Part shown: positions 36,746 to 45,435 of the stretch, piece by piece
Position numbering within the stretch: position 1 is the first letter of the stretch
Layout: every line of letters begins with the position of its first letter
Assembly: GCF_013426915.1 (NCBI RefSeq)
Contig: NZ_AP023181.1
Coordinates: 1,302,001-1,366,000, forward strand
Origin: Paraburkholderia sp. PGU19
GTDB taxonomy: Bacteria; Pseudomonadota; Gammaproteobacteria; Burkholderiales; Burkholderiaceae
Direction of reading: 5' to 3'
DNA length: 64,000 bases
The notes under the pieces: generated by a model
The model's input: only the letters and a program-made list of their open reading frames with translations
What the model was told of the DNA's origin: nothing
Databases searched by the model: none
Made by a program: the position numbers and the translations under genes

Positions 36746-37357
36746 GTGAAGATTTTAAAAAGACTTCTCCGGCATCCAACTGTTCGACCCTTCTCTGGCG
36801 TAACGTCTCGTTCACTTATATGCACCGCATCCTTAATAGCAGTCTCGATGGCTGCACCTGACGTTGCCTCTGCTCATCAGATCGGAGTACAGATCGCCGG
36901 CGGCATCGCGAATAGTCACGACGTGCATGAGAACAAGGTAGATCTCGGCGTTGTTTGGGATCCACAATTGTCGTGGTGGGAAATAGGCGGTTGGCACTTC
37001 ACTGCCGTATTCGAAGGGCATGTTGCTTACTGGCATTCGGGCAAGGCTGATGTGCATGACAACATTCTTGAATATGGCGTAACGCCGGTCTTCCGTTTCA
37101 TCAAGAGTAGCGGAGCGGTTCGCCCTTTCGTCGAGGCGGGAGTTGGCGTTCGATTCCTTTCACATCCCTCAATTTCGAGCCACTACACAATGTCCAGCGC
37201 TTTTCAATTCGCCGACATGGTAGGAGTAGGAGCCAGCTTTGGTGCCCGCCAACAGTATGAAGCCGGGTTTCGCTTCCAGCATCTATCGAACGCCAGCATC
37301 AAGGAACCGAATCCTGGCATTGACTTCGAGCAGCTATACATTCAATACAATTTCTGA
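36746..37357 (+). CDS. PagL-type acyloxyacyl hydrolase (lipid A deacylase)
   Basis: 203 residues from a GTG start. A signal peptide (SLICTASLIAVSMAAPDVAS, A) precedes an eight-stranded outer-membrane barrel pattern. The catalytic region FRFQHLSNASIKEPNPGIDF carries the PagL His-Ser pair (HLSN) and the NPG turn, and the protein ends in an aromatic residue (IQYNF) as outer-membrane proteins do. PagL removes the 3-O acyl chain of lipid A and so alters envelope permeability. No operon partner is evident. Confidence 0.87.
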   Translation: MKILKRLLRHPTVRPFSGVTSRSLICTASLIAVSMAAPDVASAHQIGVQIAGGIANSHDVHENKVDLGVVWDPQLSWWEIGGWHFTAVFEGHVAYWHSGKADVHDNILEYGVTPVFRFIKSSGAVRPFVEAGVGVRFLSHPSISSHYTMSSAFQFADMVGVGASFGARQQYEAGFRFQHLSNASIKEPNPGIDFEQLYIQYNF

Positions 37358-37366
37358 CAGCTCAAA

Positions 37367-37834
37367 TCACAGGAGCACCACCTCAAATATATGTGTGAGC
37401 GCGAGAATCGGGGGCATGATGCGCGCCTCACATGGGAACGTAGATAACCGCCTTGGTACTTGTCGAACGGGGGAGGACGTTAACTTGAGCCGTGCTGGCC
37501 GCATGCAATTTTGATGCGCTGTGCGTCGCGGCTTCCCCGCGCGTTGTGCCTTAACGTGCAGACGGTCAGCGTCAATTTCGTCCAATTGCGCGCGCCGCCT
37601 CGTGGGTAGCCGTTCGACCAGGAGCACGCATTTGATCAGGTCTTTGCGAACCACCTTGAGAATCACACGTGTGCGGTCAATCAGACCCTGCGCCTCAACA
37701 ACCACCGCATTGAACATACGCACGGAGAGGCGGCGTTCACGGCGGAAGGCTGTCTTGTGAGACTTCGCCTTGCCGCAGTTGGCAGCGATACGCTGCATAC
37801 AGCTTGCCGCCAGAGTTGAGGTAAAATGAAACAC
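37367..37834 (-). pseudogene. Degraded Arg/Lys-rich protein, copy B
   Basis: Homologous to the frame at 19415-19816: both contain a MFNA(I/V) segment, an RTQ/RAQLDEIDADR-like stretch and RRTAHQN. The first 60 codons align well; the remainder runs into unrelated sequence and lacks the charged coiled-coil end. I do not recognise the family. Probably a truncated second copy. Confidence 0.4.
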
Positions 37835-38047
37835 CTATTTCGTGATCCAACTTGGGTCCGGGCAAAAGCTGGAGTGCTCCAAGGAGGGTCGATTCAAGAC
37901 TGCATCGCACGATGCGCACGGCGCCTACGTAGCCACCAAGGTCTGTACCACCCGACCGTACCGGGCTGTGGCGGCGTTTGAACTCGAGTGGTCACCGAAG
38001 CGCTCGTGCGATAAGAGAACCTACGCACCCGAAGGATCAGATTAATC

Positions 38048-39004
38048 TTGGCGACACGAGCCACACCTTCTGTCTCTCAAAACGACCTGAACGGCCTAAT
38101 CACTCTCCTCGACGTCCAGGTGATCGGACTTTCGGAGTGCCTCGTTAGTCCCGGTTTCAAACTTGTCATCGACGGTCATAGTGCCCCCGGCCTTCATTAC
38201 ATTATCGCCGGTTCAGGTAAGATCCATGTAAGGGACGAACTGTCCATGGAGTTGAAGCCACACACGCTAATAATTGCTCCACCCAAGTGTCCCCTGGAAA
38301 TTGAAGTGCCCGTTCCCGATGACTCGAACGCGATGATTACGAGAGTCCTCGCTCGGACGGAGTACGCGCAAATGGTCGACTCCATATATCGATTCAATGC
38401 GGGCGAATCCGAGCCGAAGACAATAATGATTTGTGGTCACTTTCAAGCACTGTATGGCTCGTCACTCGATCTGTTCGGTACGCTTTCCAGCCCAATCATT
38501 GAGCATTTCGACCCCGACGACCATCTAGAGTCTCGATTGAAGGCGATGCTCGATGAATTGATGGCGCAAGAAATCGGCGCAGGTGCAATGGCGGCCGCGT
38601 TATTGAAACAGGTCATCGTAGCTTTGCTACGCCGCTCGCTCAAATCGAACGACCTCTGGGAAGCGCGTTTTTCCATACTCAGTGACCCCAAAGTTGCGCG
38701 AGCCTTCGCTGAAATGGTCGCGGACCCCGGTGCGAATCACACGATTAGAAGCCTCGCCGATACGGCGAACATGAGTCGGTCAACTTTCATGGCACGTTTT
38801 ACCAATGCCATCGGACGCGCTCCAATGCAACTTTTGCGCGATCTCCGGATGAAACAGGCAGCCTCACAGCTTGGCATGGGCAGTTACACCATCGATCAGG
38901 TTGCGCGCAACTGCGGTTATGCGAGCCGTGCGGGTTTTGCACGTGCATTCAAAGATATCTATGGGGCAGAACCCCGCGACTATAGAGAAGTGAAGCGCAC
39001 TTGA
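38048..39004 (+). CDS. AraC-family regulator with N-terminal cupin, third member
   Basis: 318 residues starting at TTG 38048, with AAGGAT upstream; no ATG is available in frame near the start. The N-terminal cupin-like domain (HYIIAGSGKIHVRDELSMEL, LIIAPPKCPLEIEVP) leads to two AraC helix-turn-helix units (TIRSLADTANMSRSTFMARF, YTIDQVARNCGYASRAGFAR). Same length and layout as the pair at 29299 and 33756 but clearly divergent. Possible regulator of the DUF417 or PagL genes upstream. Confidence 0.9.
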   Translation: MATRATPSVSQNDLNGLITLLDVQVIGLSECLVSPGFKLVIDGHSAPGLHYIIAGSGKIHVRDELSMELKPHTLIIAPPKCPLEIEVPVPDDSNAMITRVLARTEYAQMVDSIYRFNAGESEPKTIMICGHFQALYGSSLDLFGTLSSPIIEHFDPDDHLESRLKAMLDELMAQEIGAGAMAAALLKQVIVALLRRSLKSNDLWEARFSILSDPKVARAFAEMVADPGANHTIRSLADTANMSRSTFMARFTNAIGRAPMQLLRDLRMKQAASQLGMGSYTIDQVARNCGYASRAGFARAFKDIYGAEPRDYREVKRT

Positions 39005-39165
39005 TGTTTCCACTCGCGAGTGCAAGGTACACTGCCATCACGAAGTTTGAGGAAATACGTTCTCTGCGCTCACTGCTGTATCGCTTATTCAGCAACTATC
39101 GGTGCATGGATGTAATCAGAAACATCCGGAATTGCGATCATCGCTCACGGTACATGCATTATGTA

Positions 39166-40075
39166 TCAGGAGAGATCGCCCGCTGCTTTTCGATCTCCGG
39201 AGGTGAGACAACGCAGTTCGAAACATAGGTTTGAGCCCTCAGCAGAGCACGACTCCTCCCACACGTGCCCTCCGTGAGCCTCGATGATTGATCGGCAAAC
39301 AGATAACCCCATCCCCATTTTGTCGGTCAGCGCTGTCGAAAGTGGCTAAAAAACATGCGTGAAGTGTGTTTTATCCAGTGAACTACCGTTATCTTTTACC
39401 GTAACTCGTATGAGATTTTCACTAACTCGCTCGGACGAAATCTGCAAGGCTCTTGTCGGACCGGACACAGATGTCATTGCGCTCATAGCACGAAACACCA
39501 AATTAAGCAGGACCTGCTGGACTCACGCCTTGTCAGCGCATACCGACATCCCGCGTAGTTGCAAGTTAGTCGAGAGTGCGACACCGTGCGACGCCAAGTT
39601 ATGCCTTGACAAGGCCAGAACCTCCCCGATCGCAGCATCAAGATCAATACTCGACATCGTGACGGGTGATGTCCGAGCAATCGCTTTTAGGCTGGCAGCG
39701 ATCTCACCAGCCTCGACCGCCGCTTCGATCAATCCATAGGCTGCGTCTCGTACCTCTTGTAAGTCCGGTTCCACCCGCTCAAGCCAACGACGCATCGCTC
39801 CTGCGTAGTTAGCGATTACACCCAATGGCTGATTGATCGCGTGTACCACGGATCCAGCCAACTCCCCAATTGCAGACGAGCGCGATGCGCTCTCCAGCGC
39901 TGCCTGAGTCGCATATAGCGACGTCCCTGCACGTACTTCTTTCGTAACGTCAGTAAGCGTCCCCAGAAAAGCACGTCTGCCCTTTCAGCTACTGACGGAT
40001 CGGCCGGCGACCTGAACAACGCACAAATTGGACTGACCATCCTGTGCCCGCGTTTCTGTGTGATCACAAATAAAT
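39166..40075 (-). pseudogene. PAS-histidine kinase pseudogene
   Basis: On the minus strand one can follow a kinase across several breaks. An end-of-PAS segment (AFLGTLTDVTKEVRAGTSLY) is followed by the H-box SAIGELAGSVVHAINQPLG and a long helix. Then comes an in-frame TGA where the family has Trp, then the N-box region VQQVLLNLVFRAMSAM and a degenerate G1 (VTVKDNGSS) ending in TAG. After another shift the G2 box MGMGLSVCRSIIEAHGGH appears. At least three disablements are present. It resembles the kinase tail at 2-208. Confidence 0.8.
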
Positions 40076-40115
40076 AGCTGAAAAAACGCCCGCCAATGGG
40101 AGGGCATTGGCGGGC
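40076..40115 (-). terminator. Intrinsic terminator on minus strand
   Basis: Read on the minus strand: GCCCGCCAATG, a six-base loop, CATTGGCGGGC, then GTTTTTT. The eleven-pair GC-rich stem with T-tract is a textbook rho-independent terminator. It would end transcription coming from the argS remnant direction, just before the kinase pseudogene. Confidence 0.85.
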
Positions 40116-40217
40116 ATTCCAGGGGCTCTATGGCATGAGCTTACTGTCAGGGATGAAGGGCCCAACAGTGGCCCTGAGAGTAATATCCGTTCCGGGTAAG
40201 GTCAAGCGGCATAGGTC

Positions 40218-40230
40218 GTTATAGCGTAAC
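40218..40230. promoter_or_regulatory. GTTAC-N3-GTAAC palindrome, near copy (site 7)
   Basis: GTTATAGCGTAAC, one mismatch to the perfect palindrome, flanked by the same outer CG pairs (CGTTAT...GTAACG). It lies between the terminator and the TnpB remnant. Confidence 0.4.
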
Positions 40231-40272
40231 GGGACCATAGTAGTCGTGCGTCGTTAATACACGTTGCCATGA

Positions 40273-40640
40273 ATGAAGAACACAAATCGGCTTTTCACAA
40301 TAAACGATTGCCCCAACCAGGTCTACGCTGCAACGCGGCACCATTCTGCGCGGACCATCCGCAACAACGTGCTGCACAAGTTTTGCGCGGCGCTAGTGAA
40401 GCAATGCGGCGCCAAATTTGTCGACAACGTGAACACTTCGGCGCTCGCAGGGAACCGACAGCAAAATCCGTGTTTGATGCGGACTGGAGCTCATCCCGGA
40501 CCGTGCTCCGTCACAAAGGCAATCACGCCAACGCGCCGTTCGCACAGGGCATCGCGGACTATTTGATCCGGACCTGCCTTTCCGTGCCATACGCGGGGGC
40601 ACAAGGCAAAGGGCGTGCGGCACGCCATGTCCCACATGCT
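40273..40640 (+). pseudogene. tnpB: TnpB fragment (IS200/IS605-type), frameshifted
   Basis: Two overlapping frames together match the middle of TnpB. The first reads VLHKFCAALVKQCGAKFVDN, VNTSALAG; after a shift near 40450 the other reads AKSVFDADWSSSRTVLRHKG and NHANAPFAQ, equivalent to the family's AKSVLDAGW...LRYK region. The RuvC-like N-terminal part and the zinc-finger end are missing. TnpB is an RNA-guided nuclease of insertion elements; this remnant cannot be active. Confidence 0.7.
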
Positions 40641-40668
40641 AGACGCGGCGCCTTGCTCCCGCCGTCCC

Positions 40669-41473
40669 TTACCTCGTCTCACGCACGTCGATTCCCAACA
40701 ATTCGAGCCCTTTGCATAGGGTGTCGGCTGCAAACCGGCACAAGGTTAGCCGAATGCTTTTTGACATCATCATTCGACGTAAGCACCGGACAGGCTTCAT
40801 AGAATCGCATTAGTGAACTTGTGAGTTCGTAAAGGTATGCGCGGCGAGCTGTCTCACGCAGCCGCATGCACCGCATCAGCAAACCTGACCAAGTGTAGCG
40901 CCAGTCACCGTTCCCATCTTTCAGACAGGCGAAATGGCGAAGCATTGTTCCATTCACCTGCGCGACGCAGGACACTTCGCGTCCTCGAATAGGCGTACTG
41001 GAGATACGGCCCCGTGTTGCCGTCAAGATACAGAATTATCACCCATTCGGATGAGTAACCGGCGCATCTGTTTTTGACCAAATCAAAATATTTCACCGCG
41101 CCGAACCCTACGGTTTTAGCAATAGCACGCCGTTCTCGTTCGTCCATTTCTGGGTTCTTATGAGCGACAACATCGCACGCTCGACGCGTCGCTTCCGAGA
41201 ACAGTTCCGATAGCTTGACGTTGCCGCCACTGCAGGTCTTTCGGGGTTTCCCGTTACCACCCAGCACTACCCCAAACCCCACATGCTCTGTACGCACCTC
41301 GGGTGCGACATAGCCGGCGTGATGCGCGACCGAAAAACGGTTCGCAAAGTGTGACTTCTGCCGTGCATCTACGACGTATATCACTCGGTGGGCCTTCAGA
41401 TCTTTAAGTCGATATCGAATAGCGGCCAAATCTGTCGTCGAGTACAGGCATCCAGACTGCGTTACCGAGTAAC
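40669..41473 (-). pseudogene. argS: 3' half of arginyl-tRNA synthetase gene
   Basis: Starting within a CLYSTTDLAAIRYRLKDL segment, the minus strand encodes the C-terminal half of ArgRS: RVIYVVDARQKSHFANRF, VGFGAVKYFDLVKNR, GPYLQYAYSR, then in other frames ELTSSLMRFYEACPVL and finally RLTLCRFAADTLCKGLELLG ending at TAA 40669. Several frameshifts and stops interrupt it and the catalytic HIGH-containing half is absent. A functional argS must exist elsewhere. The break at the upstream end coincides with a GTTAC-N3-GTAAC palindrome. Confidence 0.85.
41461..41473. promoter_or_regulatory. GTTAC-N3-GTAAC palindrome, site 2
   Basis: GTTACCGAGTAAC, flanked by GC on both sides to give an 18-base near palindrome. 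It sits exactly at the broken end of the argS remnant. Confidence 0.55.
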
Positions 41474-41731
41474 GCGAAGCTTAATCAATGCGACCTGAGA
41501 TACCGATCCGGCCGGACCGAGCGCATACCTGCGCCTCGGACTTGCCAGGACTGATTCGGTTTCAGGCAACTGACTCGTCCTCACCACTGTCGGCGACTCC
41601 TGTCATCCCAGGTAACTCGGCATTCGTTCAGCCGATTGCTACGCGAAATCCGCCGTCTCGGCGATCGAAACCTCGGCGCCTGCGACCTGGCTTACCATCA
41701 GTGCCTCAGACCGAATCAAGCTTCGACGGAA

Positions 41732-41993
41732 TCAAAACGACGGCCGCACCACTGATAACGAGTAGCGACCCAACTCCACTCCAGTTATCCGATGCGGCGG
41801 CACCACAGTCGGTTTTGAACCGGATTTCGCTGTCCGTGTCCGCTCGTCGGAGCCGGAGTATCCATACATCATCTTTTCCTGCGTTAGTTGGGCTCTAACG
41901 TCCTCATTGACCGTTAGGGGCGTCGATTGCGCGAACGATGGGGCAGTCGACAGGGCGATAGCGGATGCGACGAAAAGCCTGAGCCATTTTCAT
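41732..41993 (-). pseudogene. Small secreted protein (possibly DUF4148-like), frameshifted
   Basis: GGAGG precedes ATG 41993 at good spacing. The direct frame gives only a 29-residue peptide, but removing one A from the AAAA run at codons 2-3 yields a fine signal peptide (WLRLFVASAIALSTAPSFAQ) followed by LTVNEDVRAQLTQEKMMYGY and a natural stop at 41732. The LTxxxVRAxL pattern is reminiscent of DUF4148, a Burkholderia family of small periplasmic proteins, but the match is weak. The one-base insertion disables it. Confidence 0.55.
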
Positions 41994-42227
41994 GATTTTC
42001 CTCCGGGAAGTGTCCTTCGCGTGATGTCTTGGATGTCCGATGGAATCAGTGTAGAGCGATGCGTTCCTGAAGGTTGGTACCACCAAAACAATTCATTGTT
42101 GTCGGTTTGCGCACCCGTGAACCATCCGGATATCAGCCGAGGCACGATTACTTGGGTCCTCTGCCTACCGGGCTCAACGCGGTATTTGTGACACGGTTCG
42201 AACTTCTATCACGCGTCGTTACTATGT

Positions 42228-42240
42228 AACGGTGAATAGC
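42228..42240. promoter_or_regulatory. GTTAC-N3-GTAAC palindrome, site 3
   Basis: GTTACTATGTAAC with outer CG and GG. About 500 bases upstream of the response regulator start. Confidence 0.55.
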
Positions 42241-42728
42241 CATTCGAGTCACAATTACAGAAAATTATCCGCTGTTATTAACCACAACTAGCACTGCCTG
42301 ACGCGATACACCGTTGAGGCAACACACGAGACGAGTCATAAACGTGAAATCGCGGTTGCCAAACGAGACAAAACACCGCATTCTTAGAACCTTTGAATCT
42401 TCGCTTTATCCCTGCTTCCTCTAGTTTGATTAAGCCGCACATCCCGGCTCAATTACGCCACCCGTGACACACAACGGTGAGGATTTCTTCGAGCGTGCCT
42501 TCGTCTACCGGCCAGTACGCTCGCATCAATTGGAACTGGGTACGCCCCAAGCAATCGAATGCCTCCGATATAGCATTCGGATGGAATAGATAAATTACAT
42601 ATGCGTTTGGCGCAACCGCTCCAAGCCGAGATAGGGCGAGTGAATTCCTCGAAACGAACGCCGCAAGATAAGAAGAGCGACAAAGACCAATGACGGGGGA
42701 TATCGGCACTCTTGAAAAGAGGCCGCGA

Positions 42729-42743
42729 TGTACTCGGAGTACA
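42729..42743. promoter_or_regulatory. Perfect palindrome covering a ribosome-binding site
   Basis: TGTACTC-G-GAGTACA. The GGAG ribosome-binding site of the downstream gene is inside it and the start codon follows by one base. As RNA it would pair and mask the site; as DNA it could be an operator. Confidence 0.5.
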
Positions 42744-42744
42744 C

Positions 42745-43473
42745 ATGCGAATTGCTTTTTTCACTTTCAGGGACACGCTGTTCAACGAGGTCAGTCAAGG
42801 ATTTGAACAGAACGGAATTTCCTGCACGCGTTTCACCGACGAGCGTTCGATGTTCCGCTTTCTCCAACATAACGCGACGGCTCTCATTATCTTCGATGCG
42901 ACGCAAAGCCAGCTGCCGGCGCTCGCGGCGATCAGATGGCGCACGTGTCATTTCCGCGCTGATCTGCCAATGATGATGATCGGCCGTTCGTGGAATTGCC
43001 AGGCCGTAATTGAAGCACTGGATGCCGGGGTCGATGAAATCGCCCTCGACACGGCTGGCGTCGATGAGATTATGGCGCGGACGCGGCGCCTCATCGTGCG
43101 CCGTCACCGCTCGCAGGTCATAGAACGGCTGACGGTGGCCGGATACACGATCGACCGGACGGCCCGCACCGTGAGGTTCCGCGACCGCTGTGTCTCGTTG
43201 ACCGCGCGAGAACTGAGCCTCGCGTGGCTGCTATTCATGAGCCCGGGAAAGTTAATGAGCCGCGAGCAGCTTGCGGCCGCCGTCTGGGGCAAGGGCGCGG
43301 AGCTGGCGGGCAGGTCCCTCGAGCAGCACATTTACAAGCTTCGCTCAAAGCTTGCGCTCGACGATCGAAGTGGGCCCCGGCTGCAAACCGTCTATGGCCT
43401 TGGTTATCTCTTCATGGCGAAGTCGCATATCGTCAATGAATATTCTGACCCACTTGCTTCAATAGCCGCCTGA
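42745..43473 (+). CDS. OmpR-type response regulator with atypical receiver
   Basis: About 242 residues from ATG 42745. The C-terminal winged helix is of the OmpR/PhoB type (VSLTARELSLAWLLFMSPGK, MSREQLAAAVWGKGAELAGR, LEQHIYKLRSKLALDD). The N-terminal domain has receiver-like spacing (LIIFDATQSQLPALAAIRWR) but lacks the N-terminal acidic pair, so phosphorylation by a histidine kinase is doubtful. No partner kinase is adjacent. The 15-base palindrome over its ribosome-binding site hints at translational or autogenous control. Confidence 0.87.
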   Translation: MRIAFFTFRDTLFNEVSQGFEQNGISCTRFTDERSMFRFLQHNATALIIFDATQSQLPALAAIRWRTCHFRADLPMMMIGRSWNCQAVIEALDAGVDEIALDTAGVDEIMARTRRLIVRRHRSQVIERLTVAGYTIDRTARTVRFRDRCVSLTARELSLAWLLFMSPGKLMSREQLAAAVWGKGAELAGRSLEQHIYKLRSKLALDDRSGPRLQTVYGLGYLFMAKSHIVNEYSDPLASIAA

Positions 43474-43899
43474 TCGATACGGGCGGACCACACTCCCGAT
43501 CGGCACGGCTTCCCGATAGGCTCGAAGCCGAGCAAAAGTATGTCAAGACCTCCGCCCGCCGACGTCGGGTACGTCGACACGACGTCGTGCCGTCATCCGA
43601 TAGTGGGCCCCCACGATATCGGAGGGTGGCACGAATCCACCAGGCGCTTCGGCGGTTGGCCGCCGTTTCGTGGCCGATTCATGGTAAGGGTCCTCGGCGG
43701 GGCTGTGACTTAATGCGTCACGAACTCACGAGATCTCATGACGCACAGACGAACGGCCATGCCGGTGCACAAATCGACGGGCCAGCAAACGGTTCCTCCC
43801 AGCGGCAACGGATACGGTCGGTCACCGCAGCGAGAAAAGGCAAGCTATTGCGACAAAACCTTGGCGCCGATAGATGGCTGCCCTTCATCGGCCCGCAGT
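43474..43899. other. Gene-free stretch after response regulator
   Basis: About 430 bases convergent with the efflux operon. No T-tailed hairpin or supported gene was seen. Confidence 0.35.
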
Positions 43900-45422
43900 T
43901 CAACCTGCATGCGAGGTTACATGCACATAGCCCGCAGTAGCATCCGGCGCTAGTGGCTCGTCACCAGAGTGCTCTAACCAGCCCCCACCAAGAGCTCGAT
44001 ACAGGTCAACAATGCTCGTCCATCGCGCGAGTCGAGTAACTACCAACTGTTGCTCTGACGAATAAAGATCGTTCTGGGCGGTCAGCACCGACAGATAACT
44101 ATCGGCGCCGCTTCGATATCGTGCGTACGCTAGATCAAAGCGGCGCTGCTGCGCGTCCTGGTCGCGCCGAAGGGCCGCGATCTCGTGGTCGTATGTCCCG
44201 CGCGCAGCAAGGCCATCCGCGACCTCACGGAATGCTGACTGGATTGCTTTCTCGTAGTTCGCAATCTCTATCTGTTTGAGAACTTTTGCTCGATCCAGGT
44301 TCGCGATATTCGCCCCCCCTCGAAGATCGGCAAGGCCACCTGCGGAGCGAAGCTCCAAGCTGCCGATCCGGCCTTGAAAAGGTCCCCCAATGTCGGACTC
44401 GCCGTACCGAAAGCTCCGGTGAGAGAAATTCTGGGGAAGAACGCGGCCCGCGCCGCTCCAATGTTCGCGTTGGCTGCAATCAGTTGCTCTTCGGCCGCCA
44501 TGATGTCGGGGCGACGTGAAAGTAAATCTGACGGCAACCCCGCCGGAACATCTGCGAGCAGACTCTGTGCGTCGAGCGACAACCCGTGCGGCAGATCGTC
44601 CGGCAACGGTTCACCAATTAGAAGCACGAGCGCGTTCTCGGCTTGTGCCCTCACACGGGCTTGCGCTTCGAGATTTGCCCGCGCATGCTCTACGACGCCC
44701 TGCGCCTCTCTCAGGCTAAGTTCAGAGCCAACGCCAGTCTCGAACTGAAGCTTCGTCAAGTCATAGGAGGCTTGCGCTGTCGAAAGCGTATTCTTCGTGA
44801 CGGTCAGAATATCGTCGTACGCAAGCAACGTTAGGTACTCGTCTGCAACCTGTGCCACAAGCGCAATCTGAACCGATTTTCTCGCCTGTGCCGTTGCGAG
44901 ATATTGCGCGAGTGCTGCACCGCTCAAACTCCGAATACGTCCCCAGAAATCGATTTCCCAAGACGTGTTCAAGCCCACCGTGTAGTCCCTCGAAACGGTT
45001 TGTCCGGAAACTGACAGATCCTTGGGCGTCCGTTGTAGGTTTGCCCCCGCCGAAGCATCAATCGCAGGGAAGGCGGCGGCTCGAGTGATGCGGTACCGCT
45101 CGCGATCGGCGTCCACATTGAGAACCGCCACGCGTAAATCGCGACTATTACTGAGAGCGATTTCCACAAGCTTCTGCAGCCTTGGATCGACAAAGAATTC
45201 ACGCCATCCAATATCGGCCGCAGCGTGGTCGTTCGCACTGCGGTCCCCAGCGCCGCGAGCCGGTTGTATCGCATACACTCCGTCTGTTGGATACGTGTTT
45301 GAGATCGGCGAGGCAGGACGCTGATACTCAGGGATCATTGTGCAGCCTGCCGCCATAAGCGTTCCCGCTACGATGGTTAGAACAAAAGGTCTCATAGACA
45401 TTCTCGATGATTTCGTCGTCAC
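43900..45422 (-). pseudogene. Outer-membrane efflux lipoprotein (OprM type), frameshifted in G7 tract
   Basis: The first frame starts with a lipoprotein signal (TIVAGTLMAAGC, then TM) and proceeds through the two outer-membrane efflux repeats (SWEIDFWGRIRSLSGAALAQ; DLLSRRPDIMAAEEQLIAAN). It breaks at PIFEGG. The continuation (ANIANLDRAKVLKQIEIANY, YRSGADSYLSVLTAQNDLYS) is in another frame ending at 43900. The break lies in a run of seven G (seven C at 44313-44319 on plus); eight would restore the 507-residue protein. OprM-like proteins are the exit duct of tripartite pumps; this is the third gene of the RND operon. The run-length change may be true mutation, phase variation or sequencing error. 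Confidence 0.85.
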
Positions 45423-45435
45423 TAGGCGCAGGCGC

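Larger units (their letters stand above)
41994..42744. other. Gene-free stretch with palindrome site 3
   Basis: About 750 bases upstream of the response regulator gene. No supported gene. Contains the GTTAC palindrome at 42228 and the RBS-overlapping palindrome at 42729. Confidence 0.4.
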
